A DNA stretch of 64,000 nucleotides from Pyrinomonadaceae bacterium (GTDB lineage: Bacteria > Acidobacteriota > Blastocatellia > Pyrinomonadales > Pyrinomonadaceae), in NCBI GenBank assembly GCA_019186825.1, contig JABARP010000003.1:50358-114357 (forward strand). Reading direction: 5' to 3'. Shown in pieces: positions 46,628 through 54,861 of the stretch. The translations under genes were made by a program, and so were the position numbers. The first letter of the stretch is position 1, and every line of letters begins with the position of its first letter. The notes beneath the pieces were generated by a model that made no database searches, had not been told where the DNA came from, and was given only the letters and a program-made list of their open reading frames with translations.

Positions 46628-48612
46628 GCGGAATAGTTGCAGTTTTCTACCTTGACGGACGGCCGTTGTCCACGCCGCTGATCGGTCGAACTCTGGACAC
46701 GCTTGAGCACCGCGGGAGCGATGGGCGAGGAGTTTGGGTCGATGGAAGTGTCGGACTCGGCCATCGTATGAGATTCACAACGCCCGAGTCTCTGACGGAA
46801 AAGCTGCCTTTAAGAAGCCGCGATAGCGATCTTGTAATTACTTGTGATGCCCGCATCGACAATCGAGAGGACTTCTTGCGCCATTTGTCGGTAGGGGAGA
46901 AGTCGCCGGCGCAGGTGTCGGATAGCGAGATCATCCTCAACGCTTACGAAAAGTGGGGCGAAGACTGCCCCCGCCACTTGGTCGGCGACTTCGTTTTCGC
47001 GATCTGGGACATTAGACAGAAGAAGCTCTTTTGTGCCCGCGACACGCTTGGGTTGAAACACTTCTACTATTACTATCAGCCGGGCGTAATATTTGCCCTT
47101 GCCTCCGAGATCAAAGCTCTTCTAACGCTTGACGAAGTGCCAAAGGAGCTAAATGAACCGCATCTCGCCGACTACTTGATCTTAAAGTCGGAAGACAAAG
47201 TATCGACGTTCTACAAACACATCAAACGTTTGCCGCTGAACCATTCGCTGACCGTTACCCCTGAACGGCTGCAGACACGGCAGTGCTGGTCACCGAGCTT
47301 TAAGGAACTAAGGCTGAAGAAGGACACGGATTATCAGGAAGCCTTTCTTGAGAAGTTCACACAGGCGGTGAATTGTAGGCTTCGAAGTGCCTTCCCTATC
47401 GGCGCGATGCTCTCCGGTGGCCTCGATTCATCGGCTGTGACCTGCGTGGCCAACAAGTCCTTGCGCGAGCAAGGTGTCGGTCCATTGCACACGTATTCGG
47501 CGGTCTTTCCAACGCTCATTGAGCACGACCCGCGTATAGATGAATCTTCGTATATGCGGGCGGTAATCAAGAAGACCGGGGCGACGCCACATTTTGTTAA
47601 CGTTGACGATGCAAGTCCACTTCAGAACATGGACAAGATCGTTTGGCACACGGATCACCCTGTGGGCTATTTGAACGTTTACATGGATTCGCAGATCTTC
47701 AAGAGTTGCCAGGCCGACGGCATTCGAACTCTGCTCACCGGCCATGACGGCGACACGACGGTTACTTACGGGTATCAGGAGTTCGAGCAGCTCGCCAAGC
47801 GACTAAGACTCGTTCGTATGCTGCGTGAGGCTCGAGCAATGAACGCAAATATTCCGTCACGGGCACACACGCTAAAGCGTCTTGCATGGCACCAGGGCGT
47901 TAAGCCCGCGATCCCGACGGCACTGGTTGCGGCTTGGCGAACAGCGCGGTTTTGGAAAAAGAGCGTTGTCAACACATCGACGATCTCGCATCCGCTGCAC
48001 TTAAGCTCGGTCAATCCGGCCTTCCGAACAAGAGAATATCTTGTACAGCGAATGGAGACGCTCTGGGAGGAGAATTATCCGCGCAACCTCTCGCCTGCAG
48101 AGCATCACTGGAACTCGCTGACCACCGGGCTTTTCTCGAATATGCACGAGCAAGTTGAGAAACTTTCGGCTGCCTTCGGAGTCGAGCCGCGGCATCCGTT
48201 CTTTGATCGCCGTTTGATCGAGTTCTGTGTTTCGCTACCGCCGGGTCAGAGGATATATAAGGGATGGACCCGCTCGATCTTCCGCTTCGCGATGGAGGGC
48301 ATATTGCCTCCCGAGGTGCAGTGGCGAACCGATAAGGCGAATCTCGGTGCCCACATTAAATTGAACCTTCTTAAGTACGGGCGAGACGATATTGAAACTG
48401 CGATAAATGAGGATTCCTGGAAGATCGCAAAATATTTGGATATCGAGCAGCTAAGGGCGGCATATAAAGAATTTACTAGCGATGCCAATCGAAAGGACTC
48501 TGAAGCTCTCTTGCTCCTTACAAGTATGTATCTGATCAAGTGGCTCGACCACTCGGGTTTTGCCGACAAAGCTCAGACTGCAGCTTCGGCCGGCGTCGGA
48601 CTTAGTGCGTGA
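46624..48612 (+). CDS. Lasso peptide C: asparagine-synthetase-like macrolactam cyclase
   Basis: A 662-residue homologue of AsnB that should adenylate an Asp/Glu side chain of the precursor and close the macrolactam ring. The N-terminus is MSGIVAVFYLDG: the glutaminase nucleophile Cys2 is Ser, as expected for lasso cyclases, which need no ammonia. EHRGSDGRG and the ATP-binding SGGLDSSAV (about 263-271) are intact, and LLTGHDGDTTVTYG matches the second ATP-pyrophosphatase motif. It is longer than AsnB at 29543 and clearly different from it. It lies between B2 and the precursor gene. Confidence 0.92.
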   Translation: MSGIVAVFYLDGRPLSTPLIGRTLDTLEHRGSDGRGVWVDGSVGLGHRMRFTTPESLTEKLPLRSRDSDLVITCDARIDNREDFLRHLSVGEKSPAQVSDSEIILNAYEKWGEDCPRHLVGDFVFAIWDIRQKKLFCARDTLGLKHFYYYYQPGVIFALASEIKALLTLDEVPKELNEPHLADYLILKSEDKVSTFYKHIKRLPLNHSLTVTPERLQTRQCWSPSFKELRLKKDTDYQEAFLEKFTQAVNCRLRSAFPIGAMLSGGLDSSAVTCVANKSLREQGVGPLHTYSAVFPTLIEHDPRIDESSYMRAVIKKTGATPHFVNVDDASPLQNMDKIVWHTDHPVGYLNVYMDSQIFKSCQADGIRTLLTGHDGDTTVTYGYQEFEQLAKRLRLVRMLREARAMNANIPSRAHTLKRLAWHQGVKPAIPTALVAAWRTARFWKKSVVNTSTISHPLHLSSVNPAFRTREYLVQRMETLWEENYPRNLSPAEHHWNSLTTGLFSNMHEQVEKLSAAFGVEPRHPFFDRRLIEFCVSLPPGQRIYKGWTRSIFRFAMEGILPPEVQWRTDKANLGAHIKLNLLKYGRDDIETAINEDSWKIAKYLDIEQLRAAYKEFTSDANRKDSEALLLLTSMYLIKWLDHSGFADKAQTAASAGVGLSA

Positions 48613-48642
48613 TGGCTGATCTCGTGAAATTTTTGGCAATTC

Positions 48643-48701
48643 TTTGCAAGGCGGCCCGGTTCGCCCGAAAGCAAGGGTTGTTAAATCCATACGCTTGCAA
48701 A
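48643..48701. repeat. Inverted repeat upstream of the precursor gene
   Basis: TTTGCAAG (48643-48650) and CTTGCAAA (48694-48701) form 8-bp perfect arms 43 bp apart, in the gap between the C gene and the precursor. It could be an operator pair or a leader-RNA stem for separate control of the precursor. It may also be chance. Confidence 0.3.
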
Positions 48702-48725
48702 ACAGCGTTTTGAAGAAACCAAAAG

Positions 48726-48734
48726 AAAGGAGGG
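48726..48734 (+). promoter_or_regulatory. Very strong ribosome binding site of the precursor gene
   Basis: AAAGGAGGG ends four bases before the ATG at 48739, so the GGAGG core is spaced 5 nt from the start. It is close to the full anti-Shine-Dalgarno complement and stronger than the sites before the enzyme genes, consistent with high precursor output. Confidence 0.8.
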
Positions 48735-48738
48735 AAAA

Positions 48739-48906
48739 ATGGAAAATGTAGTCGATAAGAAGCTAACCTGGGAAAAACCGGATGTTACCGTGTATGGCGA
48801 TCTTGCCTCACTGACACAAGGTAGTCCTCAAGGCACAGGTAAAAACCTGGGTTTTGGAGACGATATTCTTCAAGTGGTGAACGTCGGTATCTCTTCGGTT
48901 CCCTAG
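48739..48906 (+). CDS. Lasso peptide precursor (A)
   Basis: A 55-residue peptide too short for most gene callers. The leader fits the B1-recognition pattern Y/W-xx-P-x-L/V-xxx-G-xxxxx-T exactly: Trp11, Pro14, Val16, Gly20, Thr26 (KKLTWEKPDVTVYGDLASLT). If Thr26 is the usual Thr(-2), the core begins at Gly28 and is 28 residues long. It then has no Asp/Glu at positions 7-9; the only acids are Asp41 and Asp42. If Gly34 is position 1 (GKNLGFGDD), these become positions 8 and 9, giving a normal ring with a 22-residue core. The peptide ends ISSVP. It lies between C and K genes and has a very strong ribosome site. Confidence 0.85.
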   Translation: MENVVDKKLTWEKPDVTVYGDLASLTQGSPQGTGKNLGFGDDILQVVNVGISSVP

Positions 48907-48918
48907 GTTGACCTGGCC

Positions 48919-48936
48919 GCCTGCTTTCGGGCAGGC
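48919..48936 (+). terminator. Hairpin just after the precursor gene
   Basis: A 6-bp stem GCCTGC/GCAGGC with loop TTTCGG lies 13 nt after the precursor stop. There is no T-run, so it is more likely an RNA-stabilising 3' structure or part of an attenuator than a full terminator. Confidence 0.5.
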
Positions 48937-48949
48937 TAACTCGACTGAC

Positions 48950-48985
48950 AGACCGCAACTCAAAACACTATATGAGCCGCGGTCT
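48950..48985 (+). terminator. Second hairpin between precursor and kinase, possible attenuator
   Basis: AGACCGC pairs with GCGGTCT, with an inner CTCA/TGAG helix, followed by TTCTAT. A weak intrinsic terminator here would let the short precursor message be more abundant than the kinase-exporter message. Confidence 0.5.
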
Positions 48986-49059
48986 TTCTATGGAGAAAGC
49001 GGAATCGCCCGACCATCAGAAATGGTGTTCTACGGTGGTTTCGCTTTCAATTTAACTCT

Positions 49060-50064
49060 ATGTTCTCCAACTCTGACAGATTTTCATATTTCTCTTTCGG
49101 CCTGAATATCGACTCGTCGATCCGGATCCCGGACCTCGTCGTTGGCGGGAACGGAGCCGATATAACTATCCGATTTGGAGAGCTTTCAGAAGAGTATCTT
49201 GACAGCATTTTTCGTACACCTGTTCTCGAGACGCCTGGCTGTCGCGTTCGAGTAGCTGAAAAAGCAATGTCGTTCGATTGGCCGATCATTGGAAAGTTCC
49301 TGATCACAGAGGGTTGTGAGGTGATCGTCGAGCCTGCCAGCGTCGCTCAGGAAGAAGACCTTATGCCATTTCTGACCGGCCCGGCTATGATCGCGCTGCT
49401 CCATCAACGGGGTAACATGGTACTGCATGCAAGCTGTGTCCAGGTCGATGGCATCGCGGTAGCATTTCTGGGAGCAAAGGGCTTCGGGAAATCTACACTC
49501 GCGGCCTGCATGTACGCGCGTGGCCATTCACTTATCAGCGACGACATCGTTCCGGTTTCCTTCTCCGATGGAAAGGCGTTTACGCTGCTCGGCTATCCGC
49601 GTATCAAGCTGTACCCCGACTCAGTTGTCGCGGCCGGACGGGATCCGAGCCGACTTCCGTACATTCACCGTCTGATCGAAAAACATTCTTTCGCGTGTCC
49701 GAACGAAAGCTCCGTCGGGCCGGTCGAACTGGGGGCAATATACATACTCGACAAGGCCGAGGCCGTCCGCATTGACGAGCTCGACATGAGCACGACGTTT
49801 ATCGAGTTAATAACCAATACGCACGCGGGGCATCATCTCGCGCGGCTGAACTCGCAGGAGCGACACTTTCGACAGTGTCAGGAACTTGTTCGCACGATCC
49901 CCTCATTCCGTATGAGCCGGCCGCATCGATTTAGTGAGATCGATGAAGTGTGCCAGAAACTCGAAACGCATATTTCGGGTCTAAACCATAGCAAAAGCTC
50001 TCCAAGGGTCAACCTGGTCGTGAGCAATTCCGATCGAGCATCCGGAGATCGGTTAGACATTTGA
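49060..50064 (+). CDS. Lasso peptide K: HPr-kinase-like peptide kinase
   Basis: A 334-residue protein of the HprK-like family found in Firmicute and proteobacterial lasso clusters, where characterised members phosphorylate the C-terminal Ser of the precursor. The P-loop is GAKGFGKST (138-146). It is preceded by VLHASCVQVDG, the usual strand before the loop, and followed by GHSLISDDIVPVS (Asp161/Asp162, catalytic acids). The N-terminal ~110 residues are a non-HprK extension. It lacks PTS context, so a role in carbon regulation is unlikely. Here the precursor ends in Pro, so the target is uncertain. It is 3 bp from the exporter gene. Confidence 0.88.
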   Translation: MFSNSDRFSYFSFGLNIDSSIRIPDLVVGGNGADITIRFGELSEEYLDSIFRTPVLETPGCRVRVAEKAMSFDWPIIGKFLITEGCEVIVEPASVAQEEDLMPFLTGPAMIALLHQRGNMVLHASCVQVDGIAVAFLGAKGFGKSTLAACMYARGHSLISDDIVPVSFSDGKAFTLLGYPRIKLYPDSVVAAGRDPSRLPYIHRLIEKHSFACPNESSVGPVELGAIYILDKAEAVRIDELDMSTTFIELITNTHAGHHLARLNSQERHFRQCQELVRTIPSFRMSRPHRFSEIDEVCQKLETHISGLNHSKSSPRVNLVVSNSDRASGDRLDI

Positions 50065-50067
50065 ACC

Positions 50068-51909
50068 ATGAAACGTAGGTTGACCGAGGTGCTGAAACAG
50101 ATCCATTTGTGGCGGCGAAATCTCAAGCTGATCTTGAACTCTGTTCCCGGCTATACGGCGATCTGGGGAGTCTTATTGATCGTCCAGGGATTACTTCCCG
50201 GTGCAACTGTTTATACGTCAAAGCTCGCGATCGACAGTTTCGTTACGGCGAAGAATTCGCGGGCCTTCAGCGACCTTGAATATACGATCTGGCTGTTCGC
50301 ACTGACCGGCATCACTCTGCTTGCCGCGGACTCATTGCGCTACGTGACCGAATGGGTCCGGAATGCCCAGGCCGAACGTTTTTCGGATGACCTGAAAAAG
50401 CTAATGCATTCGAAATCGGTTGAGGTCGATTTCGAATTCTATGATTCACCTGAATATCACGACCTTATGGAGCAGGCCGGAGGTGAGTCACAGTCTAAGC
50501 CGCTTGCTCTCTTAGAGAATTTCGGATCGGTGGTCCAAAACTCGATCACTCTAATTTCCTTTGCCGCCCTATTGATGTTTTACGGATGGGCTGTTCCGAT
50601 CCTTCTTGTCGTAGGATCGTTGCCGAGCTTATTGATCTCATTCTCCTTCGATCGTCGATATTTTCGCTGGTGGCGTCAGACCGCAAGTGACCGCCGATGG
50701 CTTTTCTTGTATGACGGGATGCTCTCGCACAGTGACGCTGCGGCCGAGATCCGTCTATTTTCGCTCGGCAAGAAATTCAGCGGTGCATATCAGCAGCTTC
50801 GCAAAAAGCTCAGGATCGAAAAGCTACGACATCTCCGAGAGCAGATGGGAGGAAAGGTCGCTGCAAACTTTCTCGCACTTGTTACCGGAGCGGTTGCGAT
50901 GGGATGGATCGCTTTACGCGTTTACAACAACACTGCATCGCTCGGCGACCTCGCAGTGTTTTATCAGGTATTCAGCCGCGGTCAGACGATCGTTGTTGCT
51001 TTGCTTGGTTCGATCGGGAAGACATTCAGCAATACGCTCTATCTCGAAAGCCTCTTTGCTTTCCTTGACTTGAAGGCAACGATCGTCTCTCCGCCGAATC
51101 CGGTACCGTTTCCGGCCGAGATCGTGGATGGGGTCCGATTTCGAAACGTCACGTTTCGCTATCCGGGTGCTGAGATGCCGGCGATCTCGGACTTCGACCT
51201 TTTCGTTCCGGCCGGAACACAGGTTGCGATCGTCGGTGCGAACGGTGCCGGCAAGAGCACCCTGATCAAGCTGCTCTGTCGGTTTTACGACCCGGATCAT
51301 GGTTCGATCGAGATCGACGGAATCGACATTCGTGAGTTCGACGTTGCTGAACTGCGGCGAAATATCTCGGTGCTGTTTCAATTCCCGCTGCATTTTCAGG
51401 ACACCGTCGAAGGCAATATCAGCCTAGGGGATGAACGCGAAGAGCCCGACCCGCATGAAGTGGAAACCGCCGCCGAGCTTGCGGGAGCGGATGGATTCAT
51501 TGACGCGTTACCGAGCAAGTACAAAACGCTGCTCGGCCGCTGGTTCGAAAGCGGCTGTGAACTCAGCGGCGGTGAGTGGCAGAAGATCGCACTTGCTCGC
51601 GCATACTTCCGAAAAGCTCCGCTGCTTGTACTCGACGAACCGACCAGTTTCATGGACTCCTGGGGAGAAGCGGATTGGTACGACAGATTTTCAAGCCTGG
51701 CGGAAAACCGAACCGGGCTGATCATTACCCATCGGTTTACTATCGCGATGAGAGCCGACGTTATACACGTAATGAATGATTCACGATTGGTAGAATCCGG
51801 CACGCACAGAGAGCTGGTCGATCTTGACGGGTTCTATGCCAGCTCCTGGAAGTCACAAATGCTCATCGCTTCGGAGAAGTCTTTCGAGGCGGTTCCGGCC
51901 TTGAAATGA
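50068..51909 (+). CDS. Lasso peptide D: ABC exporter
   Basis: A 613-residue half-transporter with an N-terminal six-helix membrane domain (first helix near residues 30-55) and a C-terminal ATPase. Walker A is GANGAGKSTL (about 389-398), the signature is LSGGEWQKIALARA (about 498-511) and Walker B is LLVLDEPTSFMD. No N-terminal C39 peptidase domain is present, matching lasso exporters that rely on B2 for leader removal. It should export the mature peptide and may give self-immunity. It is 12 bp from the next gene. Confidence 0.9.
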   Translation: MKRRLTEVLKQIHLWRRNLKLILNSVPGYTAIWGVLLIVQGLLPGATVYTSKLAIDSFVTAKNSRAFSDLEYTIWLFALTGITLLAADSLRYVTEWVRNAQAERFSDDLKKLMHSKSVEVDFEFYDSPEYHDLMEQAGGESQSKPLALLENFGSVVQNSITLISFAALLMFYGWAVPILLVVGSLPSLLISFSFDRRYFRWWRQTASDRRWLFLYDGMLSHSDAAAEIRLFSLGKKFSGAYQQLRKKLRIEKLRHLREQMGGKVAANFLALVTGAVAMGWIALRVYNNTASLGDLAVFYQVFSRGQTIVVALLGSIGKTFSNTLYLESLFAFLDLKATIVSPPNPVPFPAEIVDGVRFRNVTFRYPGAEMPAISDFDLFVPAGTQVAIVGANGAGKSTLIKLLCRFYDPDHGSIEIDGIDIREFDVAELRRNISVLFQFPLHFQDTVEGNISLGDEREEPDPHEVETAAELAGADGFIDALPSKYKTLLGRWFESGCELSGGEWQKIALARAYFRKAPLLVLDEPTSFMDSWGEADWYDRFSSLAENRTGLIITHRFTIAMRADVIHVMNDSRLVESGTHRELVDLDGFYASSWKSQMLIASEKSFEAVPALK

Positions 51910-51921
51910 CTTCAAGCTTAA

Positions 51922-53142
51922 GTGGAAAACAAAACCGAAATGAGATCTAGCATTCCTGATCATTCAAGAGAGATCGAACTGATCATAATGTGTTGTCGGA
52001 CTCCGCTTCCTGCGCCTTTGTCCAAGCGAATCTCCGCGATACTTGGCGAGCCGATCGATTGGAAATTCGCCCTGAACGTTGCACAACGGAATGCTGTCCT
52101 TCCGCTGTTCGGACGCAGTTTGCGTGCAGGGTTCTCTGAGCAAATACCTGCTGAGATCAGCGAGCTACTTGAAAGAGAGGAAACTAGACATCTCCATAAC
52201 AATTTGTTTCAAACACGAAAGCTGATTGAGCTGGTGAAGTTCTTCGGGACGAACGATATCAAAGTGCTTCCTTTTAAAGGTCCCGCGTTGGCGGTCGAGG
52301 CCTACGGTGATCCGTTGTATCGATATTTCAATGATCTTGACGTCCTCGTTCAACCGAAACAATTTAGAAAGGCGATCACCTTATTGACCGATATTGGATG
52401 GAAACCGATCACAAGCGCGAGCTGGCTAACCAAACACGATTGGAGTATCAGCCGTAAGAAGGATATTTACCTCGTTGATCCTGATGGACGCGTAAATTTG
52501 GAGTTGCATTGGAAGCTTTCGGGTTCCCATTTCGGGCTTCCAAAGGAGATCAATACGCTCTGGGATCGACTAGAGTGGATCGAACTAGGCGGGACACGCG
52601 TTCCAGCTCTCGGCATCAACGATCTTTTGATCTATCTGTGCCTGCATGGCTCGCGCCATACTTGGGAAAGATTCGGATGGATCTGCGACATTCATCAATT
52701 GATCCTTTCAAAAGATTCGATCGATTGGGAACAGTTGCACGTCGATTCCTGCAAACTCGGTAGTGAGAAGGTAGTTGCCCTCGGACTGAGACTCATCAGC
52801 GATTTCTTCGATTTCGAAGTGTCGAACGAAACCTGGCAGAAAGCTATCTCAGATCCAGTCTTTGGCGAGATGTCACGAGAGATACGGGATCGGCTGTTCA
52901 CTGCTGAGTCAACTCCGGTGCAGATCGGCGAAAGATACCTGACTCATCTGAAGTTGAAGGAGCGATCCTTCGATAGATTTAAGCTCCATTATCACTATTT
53001 GACGTGGTACTCGCGAATCATATTCACCCCGAACGAAGTTGATCGGAATGTAATCGTTCTTCCGCGCGTGTTGGATCCGCTGTATTACGTTACGCGTCCG
53101 GTCAGATTGATCTACAACTATTTTCGGAACTCCCGAGCGTGA
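51922..53142 (+). CDS. Lasso peptide N: nucleotidyltransferase-family tailoring enzyme
   Basis: A 406-residue protein of the 'uncharacterised nucleotidyltransferase' family (PF14907-like). The start is GTG at 51922, or ATG at 51940. The signature is LPFKGPALAVEAYGDPLYRYFNDLDVLVQ (about 115-140), with the DLDVLV acidic pair of polymerase-beta-type enzymes. In the pseudomycoidin pathway a homologue (PsmN) adds sugars onto the kinase-phosphorylated peptide. A similar second-step decoration is the simplest reading here, inferred from its place after K and D. It ends the cluster. Confidence 0.82.
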   Translation: MENKTEMRSSIPDHSREIELIIMCCRTPLPAPLSKRISAILGEPIDWKFALNVAQRNAVLPLFGRSLRAGFSEQIPAEISELLEREETRHLHNNLFQTRKLIELVKFFGTNDIKVLPFKGPALAVEAYGDPLYRYFNDLDVLVQPKQFRKAITLLTDIGWKPITSASWLTKHDWSISRKKDIYLVDPDGRVNLELHWKLSGSHFGLPKEINTLWDRLEWIELGGTRVPALGINDLLIYLCLHGSRHTWERFGWICDIHQLILSKDSIDWEQLHVDSCKLGSEKVVALGLRLISDFFDFEVSNETWQKAISDPVFGEMSREIRDRLFTAESTPVQIGERYLTHLKLKERSFDRFKLHYHYLTWYSRIIFTPNEVDRNVIVLPRVLDPLYYVTRPVRLIYNYFRNSRA

Positions 53143-53544
53143 TTGAGACCGGTCGAAAAACTAGGCGAAAGAGGCACTCAAAGGGAGCATTTTGGGTACT
53201 ACGACCCAGCGAAAAATATTGAGAATCGAATGAGTGATATATGGTGCATATTTAGCCCGCAGATCGATCATTTTTGGTGCGATGTGTAGGTAAATTCTAG
53301 GCTTTTAGTGCCACGCAAAACTGTCTGTATATTCGAATTCTGCCGCCGGAAACAACTGCTAATCTGTTAAATAGCCCAGAATAGTTCATGACTTTGTTCA
53401 AGGTTTAGAAACGAGTCTATTTTTGTTTCTTTCAGTCGTAGTTTGGACTTTTGATGGATCCGCGAAATGTGATCTGGCAGCCCGACTTATTGTCAAAATA
53501 CGAGTGGAATCGCACCGTCGATTCTCAAAAATGGGAGACAAATT
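53143..53544 (+). other. 402-bp non-coding region after the lasso cluster
   Basis: No credible gene: the longest ATG ORF I found by eye is a 19-codon frame beginning near 53230. No second lasso precursor is present. It is AT-richer than its flanks and probably holds the cluster's 3' end and the promoter for the next polysaccharide operon. A GGGAGA ribosome site precedes the ATG at 53545. Confidence 0.5.
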
Positions 53545-54858
53545 ATGGAGTTCACTCAAACGGCTGAGATCGGCCGAACAATCGAAGCAGAACTGAGCGA
53601 CAATGAACGGAGCGCGCCGGAACTTCGGGTGCCTTTCTTCCGACCGGATATTGGCGACGATGAGGTGATGGAGGTCATGGCGACCCTTCGCAGCGGTTGG
53701 CTAACAACCGGGCCGAAGGTGAAGGCATTTGAGCAAAGCTTCGCACGTGCCGTCCGAGGAAAATTTGCCGTTGCGGTTAACTCCTGCACAGCGGCCCTTC
53801 ATCTTGCGGTTGAGGCGATCGGTCTTAAAGAGGGCGATGCAGTACTAATTCCGACCATGACCTTCGCTGCCACCGCTGAGATCGTGCTATACAAGAAGGC
53901 CGTTCCGGTACTCGTTGACTGCGACCCGGTGACCGGAAACATGGACCTTGCGGACGCTGAGCGCAAGATCGAAAAGATCCGGCAGCGGACCCTTCCGTAC
54001 CTCAGAGGGCGCGAACTGAAGCCTGTCGGTGTCATACCGGTCCACGTCGGCGGACTTATGATGGACATCGGCGCGATCAAGGCTTTTGCCTCCAAACATA
54101 ATTTGTGGGTAATTGAGGATGCTGCTCACGCATTTCCCTCCGCCTGGCGGCCAAACTCCGAGAGTAGGTGGGAGATGTGCGGCGAAAATACGGCCTCGGT
54201 AACCTGCTTTTCCTTCTACGCGAACAAAACGATCACGACCGGCGAAGGCGGAATGGCCGTCACAAATAGTGAGGCTCTTGCGAACAAGATCCGTCTAATG
54301 TCGCTACATGGCCTCTCGCACGACGCCTGGGGAAGGTATACCTCGGAAGGAAGTTGGGACTATAAGATCGTCCAACCGGGATACAAATACAATCTCACCG
54401 ACGTCGCTGCAGCTATTGGCTGTCAGCAGTTGGAACGGGCAGAGCAAATGCGTGAAAAGCGCGAGGCCGTGGCCGAGTACTATTATTCCTCCATGGCGAA
54501 CATACGCGAGATCTCGCTTCCGCCCAACGATCCGGATCGCCTGCATTCTTGGCACCTGTTTCCGATCCGTTTGAAGCTAGACGAGCTTTCGATCGACAGA
54601 AATGAGTTCATCGAGGAACTGAAGCGCAACCGAGTTGGGTTCTCGGTTCATTGGCGTCCACTCCATTTGCACCCGCTCTACGCCGAGCGATTTGGATGGA
54701 TCGACGCCCACTTCCCCGCGGCGTCAAAACTGTGGACGGAAATTATCAGCCTTCCGCTGTACTCGGGTATGACTCGTGAAGAAATGGCCCATGTGGTCCA
54801 GACCGTAAAGAAGATCTGCGCGGCGTACTCAAAAGTGCAGATCTCGGTCGCAGCGTAA
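53545..54858 (+). CDS. DegT/DnrJ/EryC1-family sugar aminotransferase
   Basis: A 437-residue PLP enzyme that converts a keto-sugar nucleotide to an amino sugar. The PLP Lys is Lys228 in CFSFYANKTITTGEGGMAV, with Asp192 in EDAAHAFPS. The substrate loop GWLTTGPKVKAFEQSF and the CTAALHLAVEA helix are standard. Slightly longer than usual because of a ~25-residue N-terminal extension and an insert near 140-160. It likely supplies the amino sugar that the adjacent phosphoglycosyl transferase puts on lipid. Confidence 0.92.
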   Translation: MEFTQTAEIGRTIEAELSDNERSAPELRVPFFRPDIGDDEVMEVMATLRSGWLTTGPKVKAFEQSFARAVRGKFAVAVNSCTAALHLAVEAIGLKEGDAVLIPTMTFAATAEIVLYKKAVPVLVDCDPVTGNMDLADAERKIEKIRQRTLPYLRGRELKPVGVIPVHVGGLMMDIGAIKAFASKHNLWVIEDAAHAFPSAWRPNSESRWEMCGENTASVTCFSFYANKTITTGEGGMAVTNSEALANKIRLMSLHGLSHDAWGRYTSEGSWDYKIVQPGYKYNLTDVAAAIGCQQLERAEQMREKREAVAEYYYSSMANIREISLPPNDPDRLHSWHLFPIRLKLDELSIDRNEFIEELKRNRVGFSVHWRPLHLHPLYAERFGWIDAHFPAASKLWTEIISLPLYSGMTREEMAHVVQTVKKICAAYSKVQISVAA

Positions 54859-54861
54859 TTT

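Noticed and set aside
46624..48612. Ordinary asparagine synthetase
   Set aside because: Cys2 is Ser, the gene overlaps B2 by 4 nt and the precursor follows. This is a lasso cyclase, and a genuine AsnB is at 29543.
49060..50064. HPr kinase of the phosphotransferase system
   Set aside because: No ptsH, ptsI or rpoN-type neighbours. It has an unusual N-terminal extension and sits between the lasso precursor and exporter.
53143..53544. Possible small gene or second precursor in the gap after the lasso cluster
   Set aside because: All frames are broken by frequent stops; the longest ATG frame found by eye is 19 codons, with no leader motif.
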